Part shown: in pieces, positions 1 through 8,772 of the stretch
Layout of the letters: every line of letters starts with the position of its first letter
How positions within the stretch are numbered: the stretch's first letter is position 1
Assembly: GCA_017443345.1 (NCBI GenBank)
Contig: JAFSNR010000111.1
Location: 1-59,965, forward strand
DNA length: 59,965 bases
From: Prevotella sp.
GTDB lineage: Bacteria > Bacteroidota > Bacteroidia > Bacteroidales > Bacteroidaceae
Direction of reading: 5' to 3'
The notes under the pieces: generated by a model
What the model was told of the DNA's origin: nothing
What the model saw: only the letters and a program-made list of their open reading frames with translations
Databases searched by the model: none
Made by a program: the position numbers and the translations under genes

Positions 1-1677
1 ATTCGTCGTATAGGCCTTGCCATAGGGTGGGCGATACTTCAGGTCTGCCGTCGAGACCAGATACTTCAATACGATCTGCTGCCGCTGGGTCACACGGTCG
101 AACTCGTCGAGGTTGATGAGGCCGAAGGATGAGAGGCCCAGGTTCAGGTCGTTCTCATTCTTGAAATTGATGCGGTCGTTGTAGTAGTCCTGCATGTCGC
201 GAGGCAAGAGAATGCGGCAGAATGACGACTTTCCGCAGCCCTGCCTTCCTATTAATAAAGGTACGAGCGCGTTACCAGTCAACTGGCCCTTTCCCAGCCA
301 CATCGCCACCATCGAGCGCATCCAGATATGGAAAAGGTGCGTCCACTCCGTCCATTCTGTCGGTATCCGCTCTGCAAGTGCCGTCACCCGCTCCTTGCCG
401 TCCCAGCGGGGCAGATGCTCCAGATAGTCGTTCAATGGATCGTAACGCTCGATGTCATCGGAGTTCACATAGCGTCGGATGTCCTTGTCCCAGCAGCGGA
501 TGCCCTGTTCGAGGGCTCGCATGGTGATGGAGTTACGGGCCTCCTCCGTGAGATCCTGGAACGAGAAGCCTATGCCCGTCCTCATCCGATACTCCGCCAC
601 ACCCCGCATCACGTTCCTTCGCAGTTCGTAGTTGGAGTTCAGGAAGATGTTGATCTTCATCGTCAGCAGCGACTCGGGCGGAATGGTCTTGGTGCGCTGG
701 ATGCCCTTCCGCTGCATGTATTTCTTGACGTGCTCCTCGCGGTAGGTGTTCTCAAACACCTTCTTCACCAGGTCTCCATCGTCCCAGAACAGTGACTTCA
801 TCAACGCCTGACGCATGCAAGGCGCCATCGGGAGTCCCGTTTCCAGACAATACTGTGCCAGACGGGACAGAATGGCATGCTGCCGCTCCTCCTCGTCTGC
901 GATTCCCTCCGTGTCGTCGTAAGCCTTCGTGAGGTTGAACTCAAAGACGGTGTACATGCTCCTGTAACGCTCGTAATTGTTCGTCGGCTCCATCGTTGAG
1001 GGCTGGCGGTTCAGCGATTCCGTCGCCTTCTCCACCTTGGCATAGATAGGTGTCGCCAGGGGATTGTATATCAGGTCCTGGTCGTAGCTCATGTAGCAGA
1101 TGCGCTGGGGAATGGGATCGAGCTTCTCGATGGTCACGCCAAGCTGACCGTTATAGATCATACGGGCACGTTCGTACAGATTCTCATGGAAGAGGGCGAT
1201 GTCGTCGTCGTTGGATGGCAGCGTGTCGGCATCCAACCTCTTAGACTCATCAGGGAAGAGTTCGCCACGACAGACGATCTTTACCGATTGCCCGTCGGCA
1301 CCTACAAAGGCCATCAGTGTCTGGGGCATCTCGGCTGCACCCCGCCTGACGGCATTGGCCTCGTCGCGTCCCGTCAGGTTGTTCACCTCCAGCAAGACGA
1401 GTCCCGTATAGCCTTTTGTGACGCGCTCGCCCTTGCGGTTCTCCTGCTCCAGAGCGAAACAGATGCGAGGCAGGGTTTTGGGCCAACCGTCGTATCCGTC
1501 GAATGATCCGTCTGTACCGCGATGGGTATAGGTCATGAGGGGCAGTTCGTAGCGGAACTTGTCTACCTGTTCCAGATACTCGCCCTTGCGAATCGTGTCA
1601 GCCACTTCCTGCAGCTCCACAAGGCGCAGGGTCTCCTTATTTCTGTAGTTCTTGATAATCGTGCTTTTTGTTGCCAT
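1..1677 (-). CDS. VirE-family (BT4734-like) protein, C-terminus beyond window
   Basis: The frame is open from the ATG at 1677 down to base 1, giving 559 residues without a stop, so the C-terminus lies outside. The N-terminal half resembles the VirE N-terminal (BT4734-like) domain. The second half carries an NTPase core: a Walker A (GRQGCGKSS) at about residue 477 and a Walker B-like LINLDEFD at 520-527, as in the virulence-protein-E/D5-like helicase-primase superfamily. In Bacteroidales such genes commonly sit with HU-related and smalltalk genes, and both of those occur at the right end of this window. A Bacteroidota promoter lies just upstream (1701-1732). DNA processing is inferred from the family; the substrate and true function are unknown. 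Its GC content looks clearly above that of the AT-rich DNA before it. Confidence 0.8.
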   Translation of the reverse strand, partial: MATKSTIIKNYRNKETLRLVELQEVADTIRKGEYLEQVDKFRYELPLMTYTHRGTDGSFDGYDGWPKTLPRICFALEQENRKGERVTKGYTGLVLLEVNNLTGRDEANAVRRGAAEMPQTLMAFVGADGQSVKIVCRGELFPDESKRLDADTLPSNDDDIALFHENLYERARMIYNGQLGVTIEKLDPIPQRICYMSYDQDLIYNPLATPIYAKVEKATESLNRQPSTMEPTNNYERYRSMYTVFEFNLTKAYDDTEGIADEEERQHAILSRLAQYCLETGLPMAPCMRQALMKSLFWDDGDLVKKVFENTYREEHVKKYMQRKGIQRTKTIPPESLLTMKINIFLNSNYELRRNVMRGVAEYRMRTGIGFSFQDLTEEARNSITMRALEQGIRCWDKDIRRYVNSDDIERYDPLNDYLEHLPRWDGKERVTALAERIPTEWTEWTHLFHIWMRSMVAMWLGKGQLTGNALVPLLIGRQGCGKSSFCRILLPRDMQDYYNDRINFKNENDLNLGLSSFGLINLDEFDRVTQRQQIVLKYLVSTADLKYRPPYGKAYTTN

Positions 1678-1700
1678 GATGGATGTTCTATTTGTGGTTG

Positions 1701-1732
1701 CAAAGGTAATCAAAAATTTCGAGATCTGCAAA
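1701..1732 (-). promoter_or_regulatory. Promoter of the VirE-family gene
   Basis: Read on the minus strand, TTTG at 1729-1732 is followed 20 bases later by TACCTTTG at 1701-1708, matching the Bacteroidota -33/-7 pattern. The start codon at 1677 lies about 24 bases further on. Confidence 0.65.
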
Positions 1733-2228
1733 TTTTTGCATTATAATTATTTCTTAAAATATTATTTAAGCATACACTATAGACATTTATTAACTGATAT
1801 TCAGATAGATATATTGTGTATGTTAATATAATTAGCATACACTTGCCTATCACTTAAAACCATTATCTGCTTAAAAATGCGTCGATCTTGCCTTTCTTCA
1901 GATAATGGTTTCACTAAGTAATCATAGTTGGAACTATCAGTTCCTGAATTTATTACTATCAGTATCTAATAATTGAAACTATTAGTACCAGATACTATTA
2001 CTATTTATGAACTACTTGAATATCAGTTAAGTAATTATAATTTTGAATACTATATTGACTTCTTTTGATTTGATTTCTTATATAAGTGCTTGCTATAGTG
2101 TTAGCTCTATTAAATTGCTTACACAATATAATTACTTTATTATTAATAAGTTAATTAATATAGTGAATGTATTTATCAATTTTTTAAATATATTTCTTTC
2201 TTAAATATTTTGTAGTATCACATTTTTT
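1733..2228. other. AT-rich intergenic stretch with iterated short motifs
   Basis: No credible gene is visible in these roughly 500 bases, which are far richer in A and T than either flank. GCATACACT occurs directly at 1770-1778 and 1835-1843, with an inverted relative (TGTGTATG) at 1815-1822. Further on, short words related to ACTATCAG and ACTATTAG recur between about 1935 and 2000, and AGTATCT is mirrored by AGATACT. It could be a regulatory region, a recombination scar or the edge of an acquired segment; the sequence does not decide. Confidence 0.45.
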
Positions 2229-2231
2229 TAT

Positions 2232-2300
2232 GTAACTTTGGCTTCGCCGAAGTTACTGGCATTCGGAAATGAAAAGAAAAGCAAGCATTTCTTTTGCATT
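2232..2300 (+). repeat. Two-hairpin promoter-associated element
   Basis: A hairpin at 2232-2256 pairs GTAACTTTGGC with GCCGAAGTTAC around a TTC loop, with one wobble. A second, imperfect hairpin at 2267-2300 pairs AAAAGAAA with TTTCTTTT. TAACTTTG occurs both inside the first hairpin (2233-2240) and as the -7 box that follows (2316-2323). From memory, similar sequence blocks precede many Prevotella genes; that is recollection, not a search result. Confidence 0.5.
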
Positions 2301-2323
2301 CCCCTCATTTTTTCGTAACTTTG
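2293..2323 (+). promoter_or_regulatory. Promoter of the DUF6078-like gene
   Basis: TTTG at 2293-2296 and TAACTTTG at 2316-2323 are 19 bases apart, a good -33/-7 pair. The ATG at 2329 follows only five bases after the -7 box, so the transcript would be leaderless or nearly so. This favours 2329 over the in-frame ATG at 2269, which lies upstream of the promoter. Confidence 0.6.
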
Positions 2324-2328
2324 CCCCC

Positions 2329-2796
2329 ATGAAAGCAAAAGTAGAGAATCAGTCAGCGACTCTGTTGCAGGAAGAGGTCTTCCGCGAGAAGGCCGATCAT
2401 TATCTGGTATGTTTCATCGACAACTGTCCGCTTTGCGAGCAGTGTCTGCGATGGCTTGTGGGGCAGTATGCCGACACGACCCCGTTGGCGTATAACGCCA
2501 TCAATCCCCGCAATCCGAGGATTGGCGGTGAACAGTGTGAGATGTTCCGCAAGAACCAGCTTGTGATGATGAAGAAAGGGATGAAGAAACTATATCTGGA
2601 TATGCCAGGCCGTGTTGAGTACCAGATCCGTCGCCTGCTCATTCAGAAATGGGGCCGTCGCCAATATTTCGAGGCCCGTCGCGGCGATCGCCTCATCACC
2701 CCCGACATGCAGGACGATGTTCTCCATGCCTGCCGCCACTTCGGCTGGACCGGCCCCATCGTCTTCGACGGCGAGGAAGAATATTGGCTGTGGTAA
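2329..2796 (+). CDS. DUF6078-like protein
   Basis: A 155-residue soluble protein, counted from the ATG at 2329. It has a CPLCEQC motif near the N-terminus followed by a segment rich in NP and basic residues, a combination I associate with the Bacteroidales DUF6078 family of unknown function. The Cys pairs suggest metal binding or redox activity, but no reaction can be assigned. An in-frame ATG at 2269 would add 20 residues and was rejected because it precedes the promoter. The gene stands alone: AT-rich DNA lies before it and a minus-strand antitoxin/GNAT remnant after it. The family name is a recollection and moderately certain; the coding call is strong because of the codon pattern and promoter placement. 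Confidence 0.7.
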   Translation: MKAKVENQSATLLQEEVFREKADHYLVCFIDNCPLCEQCLRWLVGQYADTTPLAYNAINPRNPRIGGEQCEMFRKNQLVMMKKGMKKLYLDMPGRVEYQIRRLLIQKWGRRQYFEARRGDRLITPDMQDDVLHACRHFGWTGPIVFDGEEEYWLW

Positions 2797-2861
2797 GAAA
2801 AAAAGTAGACTCGAAAAAATGATTTTGCTAGCATTAAGGCCGGATGTCTACCTCCATCATG

Positions 2862-2957
2862 TCATAGAACATTATCTAACAGAAAATTATTCAGCTGTTC
2901 ATCGCCACAATCAAAAGGAGTCAATTCATAGTCGGAAGTAACGCGTACAAGTTTCAT
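2862..2957 (-). pseudogene. GNAT acetyltransferase stub (toxin remnant)
   Basis: An ATG at 2957, three bases after the stop of the preceding small gene, opens a 31-codon frame whose product contains SDYELTPFDCGDEQLNNFLL. This closely resembles the N-terminus of Bacteroidota GNAT N-acetyltransferases of 150-180 residues, where a small upstream gene is the usual partner. The frame stops at 2862 and the bases beyond show no recognisable acetyl-CoA binding loop, so the catalytic core is gone. I read it as a decayed toxin-like acetyltransferase. An alternative is a genuine short peptide, which seems less likely given the abrupt loss of similarity. Confidence 0.6.
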
Positions 2958-2960
2958 TGC

Positions 2961-3131
2961 TTAAATGCAGACATTGATATATTTTCTAGCCTTGTCAGCC
3001 AGTTCCTTCAGCTTACGGTAATTCTCTCTCCGCTGTTCCTTACTCATGTGGTCTACCGTCAACCTTCGCCATTCGAAGTTGAACGCATCTTCACCTTTCA
3101 GCACGGGTGTTTCTCTAATTGGTCTTGCCAT
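2961..3131 (-). CDS. Small antitoxin-like protein paired with the GNAT stub
   Basis: A 56-residue basic, helical protein beginning MARPIRETPVLKGEDA. A strong Shine-Dalgarno (AAAGGAGAT) precedes the ATG at 3131, and a minus-strand TAATTTTG box lies at 3159-3166. Proteins with this MARPI.ETPVL.GEDA opening typically precede a GNAT acetyltransferase in Bacteroidota, in an arrangement like a toxin-antitoxin pair. Here the partner is reduced to a 31-codon stub three bases downstream. The antitoxin role is inferred from the arrangement; no DNA-binding motif is certain. Confidence 0.65.
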   Translation of the reverse strand: MARPIRETPVLKGEDAFNFEWRRLTVDHMSKEQRRENYRKLKELADKARKYINVCI

Positions 3132-3158
3132 ATTAATATCTCCTTTAGTTTACGTTTG

Positions 3159-3166
3159 CAAAATTA
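3159..3166 (-). promoter_or_regulatory. -7 box of the antitoxin-like gene
   Basis: TAATTTTG on the minus strand, 28 bases before the start codon; no clear -33 box was seen. Confidence 0.4.
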
Positions 3167-3316
3167 GTCAAAAATCTCCATTCTTGCCAGGAATTGGAAG
3201 GATTTCTTCCAAAAAGAATAAAAATGAGGGATAAATTGCAGAAATATGGCCAGTGAATAAGAAAATTATGGAGCAGAAATAGAAATAGCTTCGCTAGTTC
3301 TTTTTTTTCTTGAAAA

Positions 3317-3348
3317 TTTGGTGGTTTCGGTGAAAGTGTGTATCTTTG
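3317..3348 (+). promoter_or_regulatory. Promoter of the thrS operon
   Basis: TTTG at 3317-3320 and TATCTTTG at 3341-3348 are separated by 20 bases. The leader to the thrS ATG would be about 30 bases and is very AT-rich. Confidence 0.65.
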
Positions 3349-3381
3349 CAGGCTGAAAATTATATATATAATAAATAAGGT

Positions 3382-5325
3382 ATGATTAACATTACATTCC
3401 CAGACGGATCTGTTCGCTCGTATGAGCAGGGCGTGACTGGCTATCAGATTGCAGAGAGCATCTCTCCGGCTCTCGCACGCAGCGTTGTCAGCTGTGGAGT
3501 AAACGGTGAGACCGTAGAGCTGAACCGTCCCATCAACGAGGACGCAACGATTGCGCTCTACAAGTTTGACGACGAGGAGGGTAAGCACACCTTCTGGCAC
3601 ACTTCTGCCCATCTGTTGGCAGAGGCCTTGCAGGAGTTGTATCCTGGCATCCAGTTCGGTTTCGGACCTGCTGTCGAGAATGGTTTCTTCTATGACGTCT
3701 TGCTGAAGGACGGCGAGAGCATCAAGGAGAGTGATTTCCCCAAGATTGAGGCTAAGATGAAGGAACTGGCAGGTAAGAAGGAGCCAGTGGTTCGCAAAGA
3801 GGTTGCTAAGGCCGATGCCCTGAAGCAGTTTGCTGCCGATGGTCAGACCTACAAGTGTGAGCACATTGAGCAGGACTTGGAAGACGGTTCTATCACAACT
3901 TATACTCAGGGTAACTTCACTGATCTGTGTCGTGGTCCGCACCTCGTGGATACTGGCGAGATCAAGGCTGTAAAGCTGACTTCAGTAGCTGGTGCGTTCT
4001 GGCGTGGCGATGCCACAAGAGAGCAGATGCAGCGTTTGTATGGTATCTCGTTCCCCAAGAAGAAGATGCTAGATGAGTACCTCGAGATGCTGGAGGAGGC
4101 TAAGAAGCGCGACCACCGTAAGATTGGTAAGGAGATGGAACTCTTCATGTTCTCGGACAAGGTAGGTAAGGGTCTGCCCATCTGGTTGCCGAAGGGTACA
4201 GAGCTTCGTCTGCGCCTGCAGGACCACTTGCGTAAGGTTCAGAAACGTTTTGGCTATCAGGAAGTTATTACTCCACATATTGGTTCTAAAAATCTCTATG
4301 TGACCTCTGGTCACTATGCTCACTACGGCAAGGATTCGTTCCAGCCCATCCATACCCCCGAGGAGGATGAAGAGTACATGCTGAAGCCCATGAACTGTCC
4401 TCACCACTGCGAGATCTTCGCCTGGAAGCCCCGTTCATATCGTGACCTGCCTCTGCGTATCGCTGAGTTTGGTACGGTTTATCGTTATGAGCAGAGTGGT
4501 GAGCTGCACGGACTGACCCGTGTACGTTCGTTCACGCAGGACGACGCCCACCTGTTCTGCCGTCCTGACCAGGTGAAGCAGGAGTTCCTGAACGTCATGG
4601 ATATTATTGGTATCGTGCTGACTGCCTTCGGATTCAACTTCGAGGCACAGATTTCTCTGCGCGATCCTAACGACCACGAGAAATATGTAGGTACAGACGA
4701 GGACTGGGCACTGGCTGAGAAGGCTATCGTCGAGGCTTGTCAGGAGAAGGGCCTGCCCGCAAAGGTTGAATATGGCGAGGCTGCTTTCTATGGTCCTAAG
4801 CTCGACTTCATGATCAAGGATGCCATTGGTCGTCGTTGGCAGCTTGGTACCATCCAGGTAGACTACAACCTGCCAAAGCGTTTCCAGTTGGAGTATACTG
4901 ATGAGGACAATACGAAGAAGACCCCTGTGATGATTCACCGTGCACCATTCGGATCACTTGAACGTTTCTGCGCTGTATTGATTGAGCACACCAGTGGTCA
5001 CTTCCCCCTCTGGCTCACACCTGATCAGGTGGCTATTCTGCCACTTTCTGAGAAATACAATGACTATGCTCAGGAGGTTGCCAAGAAGTTTGATATGGGT
5101 GGTGTCCGCGCAACGATTGACCTTCGTAACGAGAAGTTGGGTCGTAAGATCCGTGACAACGAGTTGAAGCGTATTCCTTATATGGTTATCGTCGGTGAGA
5201 AGGAGCAGCAGGATGGAACTGTTGCTGTACGTCCTCAGGGCGGTGGCGAACAGAGCGTGAAGACCATCCAGGAGTTCATCGACGAGGTGAACGCCCGTGT
5301 AGCTGAAATGACGAAAGACTTTTAA
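3382..5325 (+). CDS. thrS: Threonyl-tRNA synthetase
   Basis: A 647-residue class II synthetase that charges tRNA-Thr with threonine in the cytoplasm. The N-terminal TGS domain is followed by the editing domain with HTSAH and, later, CRGPH. The catalytic core contains [10 protein letters not shown], whose Cys339 is the expected zinc ligand, the motif 2 region [16 protein letters not shown] and the motif 3 region [13 protein letters not shown]. An anticodon-binding domain forms the C-terminus. Length is normal for bacteria. It opens the conserved cluster thrS-infC-rpmI-rplT, although a -7 box before infC suggests a second transcription start inside the cluster. Confidence 0.98.
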   Translation: MINITFPDGSVRSYEQGVTGYQIAESISPALARSVVSCGVNGETVELNRPINEDATIALYKFDDEEGKHTFWHTSAHLLAEALQELYPGIQFGFGPAVENGFFYDVLLKDGESIKESDFPKIEAKMKELAGKKEPVVRKEVAKADALKQFAADGQTYKCEHIEQDLEDGSITTYTQGNFTDLCRGPHLVDTGEIKAVKLTSVAGAFWRGDATREQMQRLYGISFPKKKMLDEYLEMLEEAKKRDHRKIGKEMELFMFSDKVGKGLPIWLPKGTELRLRLQDHLRKVQKRFGYQEVITPHIGSKNLYVTSGHYAHYGKDSFQPIHTPEEDEEYMLKPMNCPHHCEIFAWKPRSYRDLPLRIAEFGTVYRYEQSGELHGLTRVRSFTQDDAHLFCRPDQVKQEFLNVMDIIGIVLTAFGFNFEAQISLRDPNDHEKYVGTDEDWALAEKAIVEACQEKGLPAKVEYGEAAFYGPKLDFMIKDAIGRRWQLGTIQVDYNLPKRFQLEYTDEDNTKKTPVMIHRAPFGSLERFCAVLIEHTSGHFPLWLTPDQVAILPLSEKYNDYAQEVAKKFDMGGVRATIDLRNEKLGRKIRDNELKRIPYMVIVGEKEQQDGTVAVRPQGGGEQSVKTIQEFIDEVNARVAEMTKDF

Positions 5326-5330
5326 AGTTG

Positions 5331-5433
5331 AGAGTTTATAGTTTAAAGTTTGTAGTTTATAGATGATATGATTGGTGAAAGGTTAAATTTTCATAAAATT
5401 GTAATCATCTGTAAACTATAAGCGATAAACTCT
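5331..5433. repeat. Long imperfect inverted repeat between thrS and infC
   Basis: The arm at 5331-5366, built of AGTTTATAG-like words, is mirrored at 5405-5433. AGAGTTTAT pairs with ATAAACTCT and AGTTTATAGATGA pairs with TCATCTGTAAACT apart from one base. A related word cluster follows panC (8734-8768). It may fold as a terminator or processing site, or be a dispersed intergenic repeat. Confidence 0.5.
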
Positions 5434-5446
5434 AAACAAAAATTAG

Positions 5447-5454
5447 TAATTTTG
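5447..5454 (+). promoter_or_regulatory. -7 box upstream of infC
   Basis: TAATTTTG, 26 bases before the infC ATG, just beyond the inverted repeat. No TTTG -33 box is evident. Confidence 0.45.
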
Positions 5455-5479
5455 CAGCCGATTTTATAAAAAATAGTGG

Positions 5480-6190
5480 ATGAAGAATGACAAAATGAAG
5501 AGTCAGTACCGAATCAACGAACAGATTCGAGTACGTGAAGTACGCATCGTAGGCGATGAAGGTTCGTCCGTAGTTCCTACTCGTGATGCACTCAATATGG
5601 CCCGTGAGCAAGGCGTTGATCTTGTAGAGATTTCGCCGAATGCCAATCCGCCCGTTTGTCGTCTTATCGACTACTCCAAGTTCCTTTACCAGCAGAAGAA
5701 ACGCCAGAAGGAAATGAAGGCTAAGCAGGTGAAGGTGGAGGTGAAAGAAATCCGATTCGGACCTCAGACCGACGAGCACGACTATCAGTTCAAGCTCAAG
5801 CATGCCAAGGAGTTCCTGGAGGAAGGAAACAAAGTACGTGCATACGTATTCTTCCGTGGACGTTCCATCCTGTTTAAGGAGCAGGGCGAGGTGTTGCTTC
5901 TCCGTTTCGCCAACGATCTGGAGGAAGTTGGAAAGGTAGAGTCGATGCCCTCACTCGAAGGTAAGAAGATGTTCCTCTATCTGGCTCCCAAGAAGGCTGG
6001 TTCAGCCAAGAAGAGTCAGCAGGCTCGTGACCGTGAGGCTGCAGAGGCAGAGGCCAAGGAAGCCAAGAAAGCTCAGCAGGAGAAGGCTCCTCAGACAGAG
6101 ACAGCGTCAGAGATGCCAGCCAACGGAGGGCTTTTCGCCAATGCCAAGATCAGTGCTGATGCGCTGAAGAAACTCACTGAGGAAAAGTAG
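5480..6190 (+). CDS. infC: Translation initiation factor IF-3
   Basis: IF-3 binds the 30S subunit, keeps it apart from the 50S and monitors start-codon pairing. The N-terminal domain contains [16 protein letters not shown] and the C-terminal domain contains FRGRS and the closing LAPKK. At 236 residues it is longer than the usual ~180, owing to an Ala/Glu/Lys-rich tail after about residue 175; such tails are familiar in Bacteroidota. An ATG at 5495 (residue 6) is an alternative start. Unlike many infC genes it begins with an ordinary ATG, so the AUU-type autoregulation known in E. coli is not indicated. rpmI and rplT follow. Confidence 0.97.
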   Translation: MKNDKMKSQYRINEQIRVREVRIVGDEGSSVVPTRDALNMAREQGVDLVEISPNANPPVCRLIDYSKFLYQQKKRQKEMKAKQVKVEVKEIRFGPQTDEHDYQFKLKHAKEFLEEGNKVRAYVFFRGRSILFKEQGEVLLLRFANDLEEVGKVESMPSLEGKKMFLYLAPKKAGSAKKSQQARDREAAEAEAKEAKKAQQEKAPQTETASEMPANGGLFANAKISADALKKLTEEK

Positions 6191-6234
6191 AAAGGTAAAA
6201 GGGTAAAAAGGTAAAAAAGTAAAAAAAGAAGGTG
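6187..6234 (+). repeat. Purine-rich GTAAAA tract after infC
   Basis: Several slightly varying units of the type AAAGGTAAAA follow the infC stop codon directly. Similar degenerate purine tracts appear after panD (9162-9196). Their origin and role are unknown to me. Confidence 0.5.
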
Positions 6235-6292
6235 GCGCGCCCGGTATATGCGTTGCCATCGGATATTAATAACAATTTAAATTTTTTAAACA

Positions 6293-6490
6293 ATGCCAAA
6301 AGTAAAGACAAACTCCGGTGCTAAGAAGAGATTCACATTCACCGGTACAGGTAAGGTTAAGAGACGTCACGCTTACCACAGCCACATTCTCACGAAGAAG
6401 ACCAAGAAGCAGAAGCGTAACTTGGTAGGTACAACTATCGTTGATCCATCAAACATGAAGCAGGTTCGCGACCTGTTGTGTCTCCGTTAA
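6293..6490 (+). CDS. rpmI: Ribosomal protein bL35
   Basis: A 65-residue basic protein of the large subunit with the family opening [14 protein letters not shown] and the KTKKQKRNL segment. Length and position between infC and rplT are canonical. In other bacteria this cluster is autoregulated by L20; no equivalent leader structure was recognised here. Confidence 0.97.
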   Translation: MPKVKTNSGAKKRFTFTGTGKVKRRHAYHSHILTKKTKKQKRNLVGTTIVDPSNMKQVRDLLCLR

Positions 6491-6522
6491 CCCTATTGTC
6501 GAACATTTAAAGTCAAGAAATT

Positions 6523-6867
6523 ATGCCAAGATCAGTAAATCACGTTGCTTCAAGAGCAAAGCGTAAGAACATTTTGAAGTTGACCCGCGGTTACTTCGGT
6601 GCCCGTAAGAATGTTTGGACAGTAGCCAAGAACACATGGGAGAAGGGTTTGACCTATGCCTATCGTGATCGTCGTAATAAGAAGCGCAACTTCCGTGCCT
6701 TGTGGATTCAGCGTATCAACGCTGCCGCTCGTCAGGAGGGTCTGAGCTACTCAGTATTCATGGGTAACCTTGCTAAGGCAGGTATCGAGATTAACCGTAA
6801 GGTTCTCGCCGACCTCGCTATTAACAATCCCGAGGCTTTCAAGGCCATCGTGGAGAAGGTAAAGTAA
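6523..6867 (+). CDS. rplT: Ribosomal protein bL20
   Basis: A 114-residue protein that binds 23S rRNA early in large-subunit assembly. It has the family signature [15 protein letters not shown], the GYFGARKN segment and the C-terminal region with [16 protein letters not shown]. It ends the thrS-infC-rpmI-rplT cluster and is followed 24 bases later by a clear hairpin terminator. Confidence 0.97.
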   Translation: MPRSVNHVASRAKRKNILKLTRGYFGARKNVWTVAKNTWEKGLTYAYRDRRNKKRNFRALWIQRINAAARQEGLSYSVFMGNLAKAGIEINRKVLADLAINNPEAFKAIVEKVK

Positions 6868-6891
6868 GGAAATTACGAGTCTTTATCACTT

Positions 6892-6928
6892 ATAATCCCT
6901 GTCCCAATCGGACGGGGATTATTTTTTT
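6892..6928 (+). terminator. Terminator after rplT
   Basis: ATAATCCCTGTCC pairs with GGACGGGGATTAT around a five-base loop, followed by a run of T to 6928. Confidence 0.9.
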
Positions 6929-6969
6929 GTCAGAAAAAGGACGAAAAAGTATAAAAAAGTTGACGTAAA

Positions 6970-7001
6970 TTTGCAGATATAAAAATAAAGGTCTACCTTT
7001 G
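6970..7001 (+). promoter_or_regulatory. Promoter of the pantothenate/CoA operon
   Basis: TTTG at 6970-6973 and TACCTTTG at 6994-7001, 20 bases apart, give an almost ideal Bacteroidota promoter about 40 bases before the panB ATG. Confidence 0.7.
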
Positions 7002-7040
7002 CACCCCGAAAAGATTGTTTTTAACAACTGATTAGGAATA

Positions 7041-7883
7041 ATGAGAACAACGATTTTCGATTTGTTGGGACGTAAGGGTGGCAAACCTGTGAGTATGCTG
7101 ACCGCTTACGACTACAACACAGCCCGCACGATTGATGAGGCGGGAATTGACATGATCCTTGTAGGCGATTCGCTTGGCAATGTCATGTTGGGTTATGAAA
7201 ACACATTAGCAGTCACCGTTGAGGATATGATCCATCACGGAAAAGCTGTTTGCCGAGGTGCAAAGCAGGCTTTCGTGGTGGTGGATATGCCGTTTATGTC
7301 CTATCAGACTTCGGTGGAAGATGCTGTGCGCAATGCAGGACGCATTATGAAGGAGACCAACTGTCAGGCGGTGAAACTGGAAGGCGGTGTAGAATATGCA
7401 GACCGTATCAAGGCCATCGTTCAAGCAGGTATTCCTGTTGTGGCACATATCGGACTGACTCCACAGTCAGTGAACGCGATGGGCGGTTACAAGGTGCAGG
7501 GTAAGTCGTTGGCACAGGCCAGGAAGTTGCTCAAGGATGCCAAGGCCGTAGAGAAGGCTGGAGCATTCGCTATTACCCTCGAGTGTGTGCCTGCTGCACT
7601 GGCTTCGATGGTAACAGAGCAGACCACTGCGCTGACTATCGGCATTGGCGCAGGTAACGGCTGTGACGGACAAGTGCTCGTCTATCAGGATATGTTAGGT
7701 TACACTGGCGGTTTTACACCCAAGTTCGTGAAGCAGTATGCCGATCTGCATCGTGTTATGTTGGAGGCTTTCAAGCAGTACAAGCAGGAGTGCGAGAGTC
7801 GCTCATTCCCTGAGGTAGGGCAGACCTATGCTATCAGTGAGGAGGTGATGCAGGAACTTTTTGAACCGGAAATGGCATTATAA
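7041..7883 (+). CDS. panB: Ketopantoate hydroxymethyltransferase
   Basis: A 280-residue TIM-barrel enzyme that transfers a hydroxymethyl group from methylene-tetrahydrofolate to 2-oxoisovalerate, giving ketopantoate, the first committed step to pantothenate. Family landmarks are SMLTAYDYNTARTIDEAG, the metal-binding VGDSLGNVMLGYENT, VVDMPFMSYQ, VKLEGG and HIGLTPQSVN. Length is normal. It is the first gene of a five-to-six gene operon; panC starts 15 bases after its stop. No panE or ilvC follows directly, but a DUF2520 protein ends the operon. Confidence 0.97.
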   Translation: MRTTIFDLLGRKGGKPVSMLTAYDYNTARTIDEAGIDMILVGDSLGNVMLGYENTLAVTVEDMIHHGKAVCRGAKQAFVVVDMPFMSYQTSVEDAVRNAGRIMKETNCQAVKLEGGVEYADRIKAIVQAGIPVVAHIGLTPQSVNAMGGYKVQGKSLAQARKLLKDAKAVEKAGAFAITLECVPAALASMVTEQTTALTIGIGAGNGCDGQVLVYQDMLGYTGGFTPKFVKQYADLHRVMLEAFKQYKQECESRSFPEVGQTYAISEEVMQELFEPEMAL

Positions 7884-7897
7884 AGGAAAGTGAAGAG

Positions 7898-8737
7898 ATG
7901 AAAGTAGTCAAGACAGTCAAAGAAGTAAGAGATATCGTATCGGCTTGGAAGAAAGAAGGGCTGAGTGTTGGACTGGTACCCACGATGGGATTTCTGCATG
8001 AAGGTCATCAGAGTCTGATCAGTAAGTCTGCCAGTCAGAACGATCGTACAGTGGTATCCGTATTCGTGAATCCGATTCAGTTTGGTCCCAATGAGGATCT
8101 GGAGGCCTATCCACGCGATTTGAATCGTGATATGGAGAAGGTAGAAGAGGCTGGGGGAGATCTTATCTTCAACCCAGAGCCGGAGGAGATGTATCCGGGA
8201 CATTTCACCTCGTTTATCGACACGACGGAGACGACGGAGTTGCTTTGTGGTGCCGTGCGTCCTGTTCATTTCCGTGGGGTTTGTACGGTAGTGGGTAAAC
8301 TGTTTAACATCGTTCAGCCAGACCGTGCCTATTTCGGACAGAAGGATGCCCAGCAGTTGGCAACAGTGAAGCGTTTTGTGCGTGACCTGAACTTCCCTTT
8401 GGAGATTGTGCCTTGTCCTATCGTAAGAGAGGAAGACGGTTTGGCAAAGTCGAGTCGTAACACCTATCTGAACCCAGAGGAACGGAAGGCTGCCCTTATC
8501 CTCTCTCAGAGTTTAAAGAAGGGTCGTGAGGCTATTGAGCAGGGTGAGCGTGATTCGCAGAAAATCATCAGCATCATCCGTGAGAACCTCGAGACAGAGC
8601 CTTTGGCTCGTATCGACTACGTAGAGGTGGTTGATTTTGAGAATATCCAACGCACCCAGAAGATTGAGGGAGAGACACTCGTTGCTATTGCCGTGTATAT
8701 TGGTAAGACACGGCTGATTGATAATTTTATAGTTTAG
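7898..8737 (+). CDS. panC: Pantothenate synthetase
   Basis: A 279-residue ligase that joins pantoate and beta-alanine with ATP through a pantoyl-adenylate. The nucleotide-binding HIGH-like motif is in [15 protein letters not shown], the core contains [10 protein letters not shown], and the KMSKS-like loop is GLAKSSRN. Length is typical. It sits between panB and panD, and its product meets the products of both in the pathway. Confidence 0.97.
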   Translation: MKVVKTVKEVRDIVSAWKKEGLSVGLVPTMGFLHEGHQSLISKSASQNDRTVVSVFVNPIQFGPNEDLEAYPRDLNRDMEKVEEAGGDLIFNPEPEEMYPGHFTSFIDTTETTELLCGAVRPVHFRGVCTVVGKLFNIVQPDRAYFGQKDAQQLATVKRFVRDLNFPLEIVPCPIVREEDGLAKSSRNTYLNPEERKAALILSQSLKKGREAIEQGERDSQKIISIIRENLETEPLARIDYVEVVDFENIQRTQKIEGETLVAIAVYIGKTRLIDNFIV

Positions 8738-8768
8738 AGTTTAAAGTTTATAGCAGAGGGTTTAGAGT
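8734..8768 (+). repeat. AGTTTATAG-type repeat after panC
   Basis: Words such as TTTAGAGTTTAAAGTTTATAG overlap the panC stop codon and lie before panD. They share sequence with the arms of the inverted repeat at 5331-5366. Confidence 0.45.
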
Positions 8769-8772
8769 TGAA

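Noticed and set aside
2269-2328. Longer start for the DUF6078-like protein at 2269
   Set aside because: The promoter -33/-7 pair at 2293-2323 lies downstream of this start, and the added residues come from the hairpin element.
3145-3942. A 265-codon open frame on the minus strand across the start of thrS
   Set aside because: It is antisense to the certain thrS gene and crosses its promoter; the product has no family features.
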